Of a DNA stretch of 64,000 nt, positions 1 to 8,690 are shown one piece after another. Every line of letters begins with the position of its first letter. Position 1 is the stretch's first letter. Location of the stretch: NCBI RefSeq assembly GCF_001748385.1, contig NZ_BCLI01000004.1:434001-498000 (forward strand), written 5' to 3'. Source of the stretch: Vulcanisaeta thermophila. GTDB lineage: Archaea > Thermoproteota > Thermoprotei > Thermoproteales > Thermocladiaceae. Position numbers and translations under genes: made by a program. The notes beneath the pieces are model-generated. The model saw only the letters and a list, made by a program, of their open reading frames with translations, was not told where the DNA came from and ran no database searches.

Positions 1-242
1 TATACGTCTAATTCAGCATTATAGGGCCTTAGGATTCTCGACTCGGATCTAATGTATTGAGGCCCAAACCTAGCACCCACATAAAACGTTGCGCCACCAT
101 CAAATGGAACACCAAGAAATACCCCTAGAACATTATTATCCCTCAGATTCCTAGTGAATGGGAGCCTCGCGAATGTTATTATTTGAGTAAAACGTGGGGA
201 TTTGAGTGCATCTATGGGCCGGCCTGGTTCCCAGGATGCCAT
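1..242 (-). CDS. Ureohydrolase (agmatinase / formimidoylglutamase family), N-terminal part
   Basis: The first 80 codons of a minus-strand gene whose 3' end lies outside the window. Starting at ATG 242 the frame is open and contains GVPFDGGATFYVGARFGP, the N-terminal signature of the arginase/agmatinase/formimidoylglutamase superfamily (GVPfDgG...pGaRfGP). These enzymes are Mn-dependent amidinohydrolases; the metal ligands lie further downstream and are not visible. The start is only 4 nt after the stop codon of the upstream transporter, so the two form an operon. Urocanase lies divergently next door, so formimidoylglutamase (hutG, last step of histidine breakdown) is a reasonable guess. Agmatinase or guanidinobutyrase cannot be excluded. 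The family call is secure; the substrate is not. Confidence 0.8.
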   Translation of the reverse strand, partial: MASWEPGRPIDALKSPRFTQIITFARLPFTRNLRDNNVLGVFLGVPFDGGATFYVGARFGPQYIRSESRILRPYNAELDV

Positions 243-246
243 GTTT

Positions 247-1495
247 TCACTCACGTCTCCTTAGTACGAGGTACACGGCCATTAGATAACTTATGATCAT
301 TAGTACGGATCCAATCACCATGTTTATGGTAATGGCGGGTAGCCAAGGACCTGGCTCTGTGGATGCCCCAGCCATGAGTGTGGTTATTATTGCTGCCCAG
401 GCCGCTAACCAGGTACCACCATTGTAACCTAGACCAGTTCCAGTGGATCTAACATTGGCTGGTAGAAGATCCCTAATGTAGACCTGCATAACCCCGACTG
501 GTAATACGGCTATGAAATCCCAGAGTAGTACGAGCCAACCATTATAGCCAATTAATATCCCGTACATTGTTGGGTATATTAGTATTAGGAGTATCAGTGC
601 CGTTACCAGTAGGGCTTTCCTGGAACCTCCCAGTAAATCCACAAGTACACCACCAAACACACTACCCGCCGCATCACTGGCTGAAAGCACGGTTAGTATT
701 AACCCAGCTAGTGCGGCTGAGTAGCCTAGAACATCCTGTAGTATGAAGGGTGATGGTTCAAGCATAACGTAGTACTCATAGAGGAATCCCATTGTTGCAA
801 GGAGGATGGTTATCATTGGTAGCCAGTAATTCCTGAATAGAACCTTATATGGACTCTTAACCCTCTCCGCTCTCTCCCATTCTGGGGATTCGGTTAAGAA
901 TCTTCCTCTAAATATAAAGGCTACTACAGTTGTTATTATGCCGCTCCAGAACACTATTCTCCAACCTATGGTAGTCATCGCACTACTGGGTAAGTATGTT
1001 GCAACTATGGTGTACGTAAAGGTGACACCGAAGACACCCAAATCAAAACCAGCCTGCATAATGCCACTGGCAAGTCCCCTCCACTTAGTGACACTCTCCA
1101 CACTCATAATACCACTTGCTGAGTACTCCCCACCAAGGAAGAAGCCCACCGCAAACCTTAATAAGAGAAGGAGTATTATAGCGGCTATCCCAGCCTGGGC
1201 ATAGGTTGGTAAAAAGCCCGTTAGGAAACTAGCCATTCCAGCGCCTAACATGGTTATGTAAAGTACGTAACGCCTGCCCAATTTATCGGCTAAATCACCA
1301 AAATATACCACCAAGTGGCCTAACAGCTAAAGATAAACTGAATGCTGCCAGCGTTGCCAACATTGATCCCAGGGCACCTAGTTCACTAAAGAATACCTCC
1401 CTTATGACCGGTGCTACAAAGCTATATGCTATAAAGTCATAGGCGTCCAATCCCCAACCAAGCATGGAGCCAACCGCATTACGCCAATTAAACAT
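247..1495 (-). pseudogene. MFS metabolite:H+ symporter, frameshifted
   Basis: One MFS transporter is split over two frames. The 5' part (start ATG 1495) reads GWGLDAYDFIAYSFVAP in helix 1 and ends in RPLGGIFW then stop. The 3' part continues in another frame with GDLADKLGRRYVLY. Joining them rebuilds the MFS loop 2-3 signature RPLGG-IFFG-D-x-A-D-K-x-G-R-R, typical of the metabolite:H+ symporter group with about 12 helices. The break lies at a run of four T (minus strand, 1300-1303). Two extra T would restore the family motif at exact length, so a 2-nt loss in a T tract or a sequencing error is likely; programmed slippage is possible. It sits between a urocanase promoter and a ureohydrolase gene, suggesting histidine, urocanate or a guanidino compound as substrate (inference). 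Confidence 0.8.
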
Positions 1496-1602
1496 TACCT
1501 GTACATTATTATGTTCCTATTTCACTTGTAAAATTATACTAATCTATTTTTAAGCCTTACATTATGATAATACTTATAAGCTTAGGATCAAAAGGCAATG
1601 TA

Positions 1603-3456
1603 ATGTCGGTACCCCAGAGGTACAGGGGTAGGCCTATTGAGGAGCTTATATCCTCGGGTTATTATGATCCCGAAACCAGGACTGTGCGTGCTATTAAGGG
1701 TCATGAGCTCCATGTACATAGCCGTGACTGGCAGTTGGAGGGTCCCCTACGGATGTTGTTTCATGTTCTTGATCCCGAGGTGGCCAAGGATCCTAAGAAC
1801 CTGGTTGTCTATGGTGGTACTGGCAAGGCTGCCAGGTCTTGGGAGGATTTTGAGGCCATTGTTGATGCGTTACTCACCATGGATAGTGAGGATACGTTGG
1901 TTATACAAAGTGGGCAGCCCGTGGCTATTTTCAAGACTGATAAGAGGGCCCCTAGGATTGTCATGAGCAATGCCATGCTTGTCCCCAAGTGGGCTGATTG
2001 GAAGATTTTCTGGGAGCTTGAGGCTAAGGGTCTAATTAGCTTTCATCAAATGACCGCTGGCTGCTGGGCCTACATTGGCACCCAGGGTATTCTTCAGGGC
2101 ACATACGAGACCATTGGCTATGCGGCCGATAGGCACTTCGGTGGCTCCCTTGAGGGTAGGTTGGTGGTCTCGGCGGGGCTGGGTAACATGGGTGGTGCCC
2201 AGCCCCTGGCAATAAAGATGCTTGGTGGCGTAGCCCTGATTGCGGATGTGGATCCCCGGATGATTAAGAGGATGATTGACACGGGCTACTTGGATACGTG
2301 GACTGACAACCTGGACAGGGCCATTGACATGGCCCTTGAGGCTAAGGAGAAGAGGCAGGCCACAAGTATTGGCGTCCTGGCCAATGCGGTGGACCTACTG
2401 GAGAGACTCGTTAAGGATAACATAGTCCCTGACATCCTCACGGACCAAACCCCAGCCCATGACCCACTTTCCTACGTTCCCCAGGGACTCACTGTGGAGC
2501 AGGCGGAGCAGTTGAGGAGAAGTGACCCTGAGAGGTACATTATTATGGCTAAGGAAACCATGAAGAGGCATGTGCAGTTAATGCTCGAGCTTCAGAGGAG
2601 GGGTGCGGTGACCTTTGAGTACGGTAATAACCTGAGGAAGCAGGCGTATGATGCCGGTGTTGAGGATGCCTTCAAGATACCGGGCCAGATGGAGTTCCTA
2701 AGGCCCATGTTTGAGGAGGGGCGTGGACCCTTCAGGTGGACCAGCCTGGTGGGTGACCCCAACGACATCTATAAACTGGATGATGTATTACTGACATTGT
2801 TTGAGAATAGGAATCCGAGGCTTGCCAGGTGGATTAAGAATGCCCATAGGTACGTTAAGTTCCAGGGATTACCAGCCAGGGTTGTTTACCTGGGCTATGG
2901 TGAGAGGGCATTGTTTGGTAAGATGGTTAGTGAGATGGTTAGGAGGGGCGAGTTAAGTGGGCCCATTTGGTTCGGCCGTGATCACCTGGACAGTGGTTCC
3001 GTGGCCTCGCCCTACAGGGAGACCGAGGGAATGCTTGACGGTAGCGACGCGATTGGTGACTGGCCCATACTCAACTACGCCCTGAACACGGCGGTTGGCG
3101 CAACCTGGACCTGCTTCCACCATGGTGGTGGCGTGGGCATTGGCTACGCCATACACGCGGGCTTCGGTATGGTGGTTGACGGCACCGAACTTGCGGAGGA
3201 GAAGGCGCTCAAGGTCTTCACGGTAGATCCAGGCATAGGTGTTGTTAGGCATGCCCATGCAGGCTACCCCAAGTCGCTCATGGTGGCTAGGGAGAAGGGA
3301 ATTAGGATACCCATAATTGATAGGTTGGAGGAGAAGAGCAAGCGCGTCATTGAGGAGGCGTTCAGGGAGGGTAGAATAACGAAGTACACCTACGATAGGG
3401 TTAAGAAGGATCTTGAGGAGTACGAGGCCAGGAAGCAGAATTATAGGGCATATTAA
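1603..3456 (+). CDS. hutU: Urocanate hydratase (urocanase)
   Basis: Converts urocanate to imidazolone propionate in histidine degradation, using tightly bound NAD+. Family motifs are clear: FQSGQPVAIFKT-type N-terminal segment, HQMTAGCWAYIGTQGI, the nucleotide loop GLGNMGGAQPLA near residue 200, FQGLPARVVYLGYG at 420-433, and the long block around GRDHLDSGSVASPYRETE and FHHGGGVGIGYAIHAG. Length (617 aa from this start) is somewhat above the usual 550-560 aa. The start at 1603 is chosen because a TATA box (CTTATAAG, 1573-1580) lies 27 nt upstream; the longer frame from 1564 would contain that TATA box. In the family signature FQGLPxRICW the Cys is replaced by Val (V428). Divergent from the transporter/ureohydrolase operon. 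Confidence 0.93.
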   Translation: MSVPQRYRGRPIEELISSGYYDPETRTVRAIKGHELHVHSRDWQLEGPLRMLFHVLDPEVAKDPKNLVVYGGTGKAARSWEDFEAIVDALLTMDSEDTLVIQSGQPVAIFKTDKRAPRIVMSNAMLVPKWADWKIFWELEAKGLISFHQMTAGCWAYIGTQGILQGTYETIGYAADRHFGGSLEGRLVVSAGLGNMGGAQPLAIKMLGGVALIADVDPRMIKRMIDTGYLDTWTDNLDRAIDMALEAKEKRQATSIGVLANAVDLLERLVKDNIVPDILTDQTPAHDPLSYVPQGLTVEQAEQLRRSDPERYIIMAKETMKRHVQLMLELQRRGAVTFEYGNNLRKQAYDAGVEDAFKIPGQMEFLRPMFEEGRGPFRWTSLVGDPNDIYKLDDVLLTLFENRNPRLARWIKNAHRYVKFQGLPARVVYLGYGERALFGKMVSEMVRRGELSGPIWFGRDHLDSGSVASPYRETEGMLDGSDAIGDWPILNYALNTAVGATWTCFHHGGGVGIGYAIHAGFGMVVDGTELAEEKALKVFTVDPGIGVVRHAHAGYPKSLMVAREKGIRIPIIDRLEEKSKRVIEEAFREGRITKYTYDRVKKDLEEYEARKQNYRAY

Positions 3457-3495
3457 TAAGGCCTTGGTGTAAAAACTAAATTAAATAATTCCCAC

Positions 3496-4656
3496 ATGGA
3501 TCCTGTGGGTAGGTGCTTAATCTGTGGGCGTGATGGGATAATAACTAACTCCATCGGCGCCTGTGTTAACTGCCTTAGGGAGAGGCCTGCCGATGCATTG
3601 GCTATTGTTAGGAGGTTTAGGGCTAAGTGGAGGTTGAGTGTGGGTTTGCCCATCGCACCCCCCAGGGAGGGTGATTATCACTGCCATGTATGTGTAAACG
3701 AGTGCTCTATACCAAGGGGCTCCAGGGGCTTTTGTGGTGTGTGGGTTAATGATGGTAAGTTAAGGCCCCTGGGTGGCCAGGGTAGGCTTGTATTGATGAC
3801 TTACCTGGATCCATTACCAACGAACTGTGTAGCCACACCAGTATGCCCGGCCGTGGGTAGGGGCTACCCCAGGTTTTCCAGGTATAAACATGGTGAGTAC
3901 GGTCTCTTTAACCTGGCGGTTTTCATGGGTGGTTGTGATCTTGATTGTCTGTTTTGTCAGAATTACGAGCATAAGATCTGGATAGCGGGTGGTAAGGTAA
4001 GGGGCCGATTAAGGAGTGTGGGTGTCGAGGAGTTGGTTAAGGAGGCCCTGAACCCAGAAGTCCCCTGCATATGCTACTTCGGTGGTGATCCAACGCCACA
4101 CACACCAATGTTGATCATGGCCTCGAGGAGGATACTCACCGAGAGCGAGAGATTGGGCCAGGGTGTTAAGAGGATTTGTTGGGAGACCAATGGTCTCGTT
4201 AACCCAGTCATCATGAGGGAAATGGCTAGGCTTAGCTTAGTGAGTGGTGGTATTGTTAAGATTGATTGGAAGGCATGGACACCAAGCGTCTACGAGGCAT
4301 TAACTGGGGTTGATGGTGAGAAAGCCCTTGAGAGGCTGAAGGTCAATACTAGGATAGTGGCTGAGATGGCGCGGGAGAGGGATGAGCCGCCATTACTGGT
4401 GGTGAGTATACTTCTGGTCCCTGGTTATATAGATGAGCATGAGGTGAGCGGTATCGCTAATTACGTGGCAGGTTTAATGAGGGAGTTCAGCGTCAATATA
4501 CCTATAGTACTACTTGCCTTTCACCCAGATCACCTCATGAGGGACCTACCACCCACTAGTCTTAGGCATATGATGAGCGCCGTTGATGTAGTTAAGTCCG
4601 CTGGCATCAGGGAGGTGTATGTGGGAAATGAGTGGTTACTCGGTGATTACTACTAA
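3496..4656 (+). CDS. Radical SAM protein, PflA/AmrS-like (COG1180 type)
   Basis: A 386-aa radical SAM protein with the cluster motif CDLDCLFCQN (CX3CX2C) near residue 150, as in pyruvate-formate-lyase-activating enzymes and the AmmeMemoRadiSam radical SAM subunit. The N-terminus carries extra cysteines: CLIC and CVNC near residues 8-25 (zinc-ribbon-like), then CHVCVNECSI and GFCGVW before the core, as in AmrS proteins. No Memo or AMMECR1 gene is visible nearby, so the substrate is unknown. It starts 40 nt after hutU and may be co-transcribed, or use its own weak TATA (TTAATAAGG over the hutU stop). Function beyond radical SAM chemistry is not inferable. Confidence 0.8.
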   Translation: MDPVGRCLICGRDGIITNSIGACVNCLRERPADALAIVRRFRAKWRLSVGLPIAPPREGDYHCHVCVNECSIPRGSRGFCGVWVNDGKLRPLGGQGRLVLMTYLDPLPTNCVATPVCPAVGRGYPRFSRYKHGEYGLFNLAVFMGGCDLDCLFCQNYEHKIWIAGGKVRGRLRSVGVEELVKEALNPEVPCICYFGGDPTPHTPMLIMASRRILTESERLGQGVKRICWETNGLVNPVIMREMARLSLVSGGIVKIDWKAWTPSVYEALTGVDGEKALERLKVNTRIVAEMARERDEPPLLVVSILLVPGYIDEHEVSGIANYVAGLMREFSVNIPIVLLAFHPDHLMRDLPPTSLRHMMSAVDVVKSAGIREVYVGNEWLLGDYY

Positions 4657-4664
4657 TGACCGTT

Positions 4665-4686
4665 CCCCAGGTGCGCCTAGGGTTTT
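4665..4686 (+). terminator. Candidate hairpin terminator after radical SAM gene
   Basis: Directly after the radical SAM stop codon, CCC-C-AGG and CCT-A-GGG arms pair around a TGCG loop (4665-4682, one mismatch), followed by TTTT. The rest of the stretch up to 4948 is A/T-rich and shows no frame, C/D box or tRNA that I can recognise. Confidence 0.35.
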
Positions 4687-4948
4687 ACTCCTGGCGTTAA
4701 GGTGGTAATTATGTATGACTTGTTTAATGAGACCCTAGTAATGCTGTAGATCACAGGAGATATGGGCCTCCCTTAATAAAGTTTGATAGGTGTAATTCAA
4801 CTTCCTATCCTTATTAAGTCTTTACTCTTTATCTTGGCTCCATATAGAATAACACATAATTGATACCTCTATATGTTATACACGGGTTATACAAAGTCCT
4901 TAACCGTCACTTAATGCGTTCTCTTAGTCTTTATTCACTAATTCTTCT

Positions 4949-6076
4949 TCACGTTATTGATAGCCCAAATAGCGTATGCGCGGCTGTGCCTAGGGCATAT
5001 GTGGCTCCTGCAGCTCCTAGGGATAGTGCTATGTTTAGGGCTATGGTCCTCATAACCTTACCACTACCTGATATTGCCGTGATCAACCCACTTATTCCCT
5101 GGGCTATGGCTACGAGTATTATTGATATGAATAACGAGTACACATTACCTATTAGGTGGCCCAGTAATGGGAATGGTGCTATCACCAGTAATGCGCCTAT
5201 TAAGTAGAAAATACCCGTGTAAAGCGCTGACCTGCCGGGGCTTTCAAGGGCCTCCTCTAAATAACCAATCTCACCGGCCGCGGTTATTTTCTTACTAACG
5301 TTTAGGTCCGTGGATATCATGGAGGCGACCTCCTGGGCCTCACCCTCATTTAGGCCCATACTCACCAGGGCATTCTTAACCCTCCTGGACCTATCCTCCA
5401 CGTCCAGGTTCTCAAGCTCAATATCCAACTTGGATAGCTTAGTCTCCCTAATATCCTGCTGGGCCTTAGTGGACATGTAGGCTCCCACGGCCATGGATAA
5501 CGTGCCCGCGGCCCCCACGATCAACCCAGCCAGTGTTATGAGTATTGGGTTAACCACCACGGGCGCTAAACCAGCCACAGCGGCCAGCACCTCCACTAAC
5601 CCGTCACTCATCCCATACATTGCATCCCTAATGTTCTCAATGAGGCCCTCAAACCTACTCCCCACCTCCCTAAACACCTCCTCATGGGCCACCTCGTCGA
5701 GTAGTATCTCCCTGAGTCTATCCGTGAGTGGCCCCAGGGCCCTCCTCCTAACGGCCTCTCCATACCTCCTAATAGCCTCCACCTCAGCGCTCTCCCTAAG
5801 CTTTACTAGGAAGCCCAGCCCAAGGAGCCTCCTTATAACTACTGAGTAGGAGACCATGAATTTAGAGGGTTTGATGTTACTAACGTCTAGATTCATGGCC
5901 CTGGCAACCTCACTCCAGAACTTGGCGTGTTGGGTCTCGTAATTGGATAGTTTGATTAACTCCTCCTTAAGCCTCGGGTCCTTCTCCACATTGGCCAACG
6001 CTTTATAGATCTCGGCATCCGTTAACTCATCCCTATAGTACTCAATAACCTCATCAGGACTTACGCTAAACTGCAT
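4949..6076 (-). CDS. Ferritin-like (rubrerythrin-type) / VIT1 fusion membrane protein
   Basis: An N-terminal four-helix diiron domain (about 150 aa, with ligand motifs such as NYETQHAKFW and DEVAHEEVF, ExxH type) is fused to a C-terminal VIT1/CCC1-family membrane domain with several hydrophobic helices (DGLVEVLAAVAGLA, TLSMAVGAYMSTKAQ). The same order is found in bacterial MbfA, a membrane-bound ferritin that exports iron; iron or manganese transport with oxidation at the membrane is the likely role. The start is set at ATG 6076 (MQFSVSPDEV) because a strong TATA box (6097-6105) lies 25 nt upstream, inside the longer frame that begins at 6109. It follows the nitrilase gene by 43 nt but has this promoter of its own. 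Confidence 0.85.
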   Translation of the reverse strand: MQFSVSPDEVIEYYRDELTDAEIYKALANVEKDPRLKEELIKLSNYETQHAKFWSEVARAMNLDVSNIKPSKFMVSYSVVIRRLLGLGFLVKLRESAEVEAIRRYGEAVRRRALGPLTDRLREILLDEVAHEEVFREVGSRFEGLIENIRDAMYGMSDGLVEVLAAVAGLAPVVVNPILITLAGLIVGAAGTLSMAVGAYMSTKAQQDIRETKLSKLDIELENLDVEDRSRRVKNALVSMGLNEGEAQEVASMISTDLNVSKKITAAGEIGYLEEALESPGRSALYTGIFYLIGALLVIAPFPLLGHLIGNVYSLFISIILVAIAQGISGLITAISGSGKVMRTIALNIALSLGAAGATYALGTAAHTLFGLSIT

Positions 6077-6119
6077 TGGTGAGGTGCGACTTGGGGTTTT
6101 ATAAACCATCTGCCTTCAA

Positions 6120-6911
6120 TCAATACCCGGTAATACTCACCCTCACATTGGCGTGTGCGTTGCTCAGCAGGTCCTCTATGTAGCCCCTCCTCTGCCTTGC
6201 GTAATTCACCTCAGCACTACTCAGTGTTACGTTCCAGGCACCCTCAACGCCCGTGGGGGCCAGGAGTGGGTACGTGCCATTGGGGCTTGCAACGAATGAG
6301 CCGCCCACCACATTGCGCCCGTCTGGGTATTTATACCCCGTGCCCATCGAGGCAACGTAGTAGGCTGAGTTCTCGAAGGCCCTCACCAGGCCAAGGGATC
6401 GCCAGAAGTTAACCCTGTCCTCACTTATGCTGCTTGGGTTTGCTATTACGTGAACCCCGTACCTAGCCAACGCCCTTGTGATTTCCGGGTACATGGCATC
6501 GACACATATCACGCAGCCAATGAGCCAACCATGCATTTCCACAATGCCAAGCCTATCACCACCACTAACCCTCAACCTCTCCCCAGTGGCCCTTGATGGG
6601 AATATCTTCTCTGAGTAGTTAATTAGGCCCTTGGCCCCGACCATGGGGCATATACTCTTCACCCTACCGTTCACGTCAACGTAGGCGGAGCCGCCAATTA
6701 CTAGGGCGTTTAACTCACGGGCTATAACGCTTAACTCATCAACGTACTCGTGAAATTCACCCTCTGTGAGTGCCCTTATGCCTATCCAATTCTCTGGTAG
6801 GACTATTAGGTCCGCCTCAGCATTGATAACACTCCTGAGCCAATTAACCCCCTCCCGTAAGTCATCGAATCTCCTCGTTTGTGTCACTAATACCCTCAAC
6901 TCATCCCTCAT
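6120..6911 (-). CDS. Carbon-nitrogen hydrolase (nitrilase superfamily)
   Basis: A 263-aa protein of the nitrilase/amidase superfamily. The Glu-Lys-Cys triad is visible: Glu in LIVLPENWIG near residue 41, Lys in NYSEKIFPS near 108, and Cys in GCVICVDAMYPE near 140. Such enzymes hydrolyse amides, nitriles or carbamoyl compounds; the substrate cannot be read from sequence, and family members include omega-amidase and N-carbamoyl hydrolases. A TATA-like element (GGCTTAATTC, about 6933-6942) lies about 27 nt upstream of ATG 6911, suggesting a leaderless mRNA. The upstream intergenic region contains a C/D sRNA gene and a GC-rich structured element. Confidence 0.85.
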   Translation of the reverse strand: MRDELRVLVTQTRRFDDLREGVNWLRSVINAEADLIVLPENWIGIRALTEGEFHEYVDELSVIARELNALVIGGSAYVDVNGRVKSICPMVGAKGLINYSEKIFPSRATGERLRVSGGDRLGIVEMHGWLIGCVICVDAMYPEITRALARYGVHVIANPSSISEDRVNFWRSLGLVRAFENSAYYVASMGTGYKYPDGRNVVGGSFVASPNGTYPLLAPTGVEGAWNVTLSSAEVNYARQRRGYIEDLLSNAHANVRVSITGY

Positions 6912-6954
6912 TATGTGGTAAGGCTTTTAACCTGAATTAAGCCTTTTAGCGTGA

Positions 6955-7016
6955 CCGCGCAGAGGGGACCGAGGGGTCCTCAATGAAGGTGCGCGGCTTG
7001 TCCCCCGCCTTTCATT
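6955..7016. other. GC-rich self-complementary element, possible structured RNA
   Basis: Perfect arms CCGCGCA (6955-6961) and TGCGCGG (6990-6996) enclose a second hairpin GGACC-gagg-GGTCC (6966-6979). A competing helix can form between AATGAAGG (6982-6989) and CCTTTCATT (7008-7016). It lies between nitrilase and the 3' side of elp3, in a locally GC-rich patch. I do not recognise an RNA family and found no C/D boxes in it. Confidence 0.35.
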
Positions 7017-7028
7017 GTTAATGGTATT

Positions 7029-7084
7029 ACCCTCAGCCACCTCCTTCTATCCTCATAACTCGGTTAGCCGCCTTCATCACTTAG
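7029..7084 (-). ncRNA. C/D box sRNA candidate (elp3 3' side)
   Basis: On the minus strand: box C GTGATGA (7080-7074), a 10-nt spacer/guide AGGCGGCTAA, D' CCGA (7063-7060, one deviation from CTGA), 3 nt, C' ATGAGGA (7056-7050), a 13-nt guide TAGAAGGAGGTGG, and box D CTGA (7036-7033). A TATA-like CTTAATAAT (about 7106-7114), inside the last codons of elp3, lies 26-30 nt upstream of box C, as expected for an independent promoter. The D guide would target CCACCUCCUUCUA, methylating the C five nt in; the target RNA is not identified here. Confidence 0.7.
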
Positions 7085-7101
7085 GATGTCTATTCTAGTC
7101 C

Positions 7102-8610
7102 TTAGTCAATTATTAAGTTTTCACTCAACTCGTCAATGAAGCCCCTGCTGAGGATGTTCCTTTTTAGGTTTTTGAACATGTAGAAGGAGCCTGGGTACTT
7201 GCGGTAACCCAACTCCCTGTAGTACTCCCTAACCCCAACCCCCGAGATTACGAACATCCTGTGGGCATTGAACTCCCCCAGCGCTATGTGCTCCGCCTCG
7301 GCCATTAACGCCCTACCAAGGCCCTTATGCTGCCACCAGATGTTCTCCACAGCCTTACTACCCACGGGTAACTCAGGGCCGTAGACATGGAGCTCCCGAA
7401 TCAGGGCTGCCCTACCAATCCTAATCTCGGGCCTATGGGCGTTGTCACTGGGTATCCTTAGTCTAAGTATTCCGTAGAGCGTGTCCTCATCATCCACAAC
7501 CTCCAGGAACACCTCATGACCGCCGGACGCCTCGTAGTCAACCCTGTTAATCCTCAACTCCCTGGGGCTTGGTATTAAGCCCCTCTTAACGTACCTGTGC
7601 CCCACCTCACGGCACCTAATCTCCACGCACCTCAAGCCCTCCCTCTCCATCTCCCTGAGAACCACTTCCCTCATATTGCCAATCCTCGGGCCATCAACCA
7701 CCCAGTGCAGTGGTATGTCCCTGCCAAACCTCATAACCCTCACCCACCTGGGTATTGATGCCATTATCCTAGTCAACAACCAGCGCCAGGTCTCTGCATC
7801 GTAACTCCTGTACTCACCCCTCAACCACTGGTTGTGTAGTTCTGTGCCTCTGACAACGAATGTGGGGTAGACCTTCACGCAATCGGGCATGAAGGATGGG
7901 TCGCTGAATATCGTCCTCACCATCTCCAGGTCACGCTCTGGGGTTGAGCCTGGGAGCCCGGGCATTATGTGGTAGCACACCTTGTATGCGGCGTCCTTGA
8001 GGTACTGCGTGGCCTCAATCACCTCCTTAACACCGTGCCCACGCCTCACGCGTTTGAGTACGTCATCGTAGATGGACTGAACGCCAATCTCAACCCTGGT
8101 GGTCCCGAGCCTAAGGAGTAGGTCTATGTGCCTTGGCCTTGCGAAGTCCGGCCTTGTCTCTATGGTTAGCGCCACCACCCTAACCCTGGCCCCCTCATTA
8201 CGCCTTTGCTCAAGCTCAATGTCTGGGTTGTCCACGGAACCCCCTGGGTATGGGTAGTCATTGATCGCCTTGTACGCATTGCCCACGAACCAAAGTTGGT
8301 ACTCAATGGGTAGTGCGGTGAATGTGCCGCCCATTATTATCAGCTCCACCTTGGACACTGGGTGACCCAGGGCTTCGTACTGCCTTAGCCTAGCCATTAC
8401 CTGTTTATACGGGTCGTAATTCAGCGGCGCCGCCCTAAGGACCACGGGTGAGTCGGGTAGGTATGACTTTGGTGTATTCGTTACCTTACCCCCTGGGCAG
8501 TATGTGCAGTTGAATGGGCACGAGACAGGCTGGACCATTATAGCCACTGGGGAGACCCCGGAAATGGTCCTCGTGGGCTTAACCCTATCAACGAGCCTGT
8601 TAATTCCCAC
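7102..8610 (-). CDS. elp3: Elongator-like tRNA U34 acyltransferase (radical SAM + GNAT)
   Basis: Archaeal Elp3 (502 aa), which modifies the wobble uridine C5 of tRNA (cm5U-type) using SAM and acetyl-CoA. The radical SAM motif CPFNCTYCPGG lies near residue 31; the family blocks IIMGGTFTALP, YNTRP-like TIETRPDFA and TRVEIGVQSIYDDVL follow. The C-terminal GNAT domain shows WWQHKGLGRALM (acetyl-CoA loop) and GVREYYRELGYRKYPGSFYM. The start is a GTG at 8610, with a TATA element (TTAATAAG, about 8632-8639) 26 nt upstream, implying a leaderless mRNA. The short divergent promoter region is shared with the XPD gene. Confidence 0.93.
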   Translation of the reverse strand: MGINRLVDRVKPTRTISGVSPVAIMVQPVSCPFNCTYCPGGKVTNTPKSYLPDSPVVLRAAPLNYDPYKQVMARLRQYEALGHPVSKVELIIMGGTFTALPIEYQLWFVGNAYKAINDYPYPGGSVDNPDIELEQRRNEGARVRVVALTIETRPDFARPRHIDLLLRLGTTRVEIGVQSIYDDVLKRVRRGHGVKEVIEATQYLKDAAYKVCYHIMPGLPGSTPERDLEMVRTIFSDPSFMPDCVKVYPTFVVRGTELHNQWLRGEYRSYDAETWRWLLTRIMASIPRWVRVMRFGRDIPLHWVVDGPRIGNMREVVLREMEREGLRCVEIRCREVGHRYVKRGLIPSPRELRINRVDYEASGGHEVFLEVVDDEDTLYGILRLRIPSDNAHRPEIRIGRAALIRELHVYGPELPVGSKAVENIWWQHKGLGRALMAEAEHIALGEFNAHRMFVISGVGVREYYRELGYRKYPGSFYMFKNLKRNILSRGFIDELSENLIID

Positions 8611-8690
8611 TGCCTCGATTTATAAAGCCAGCTTATTAACCCTACCTCAAATGTATGGTTTTTAAGCGGGTAGTCACGTGTATTGTTGAG

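Noticed and set aside
4857-5207. Plus-strand frame opposite the VIT1 domain
   Set aside because: Antisense shadow of hydrophobic codons of the minus-strand gene.
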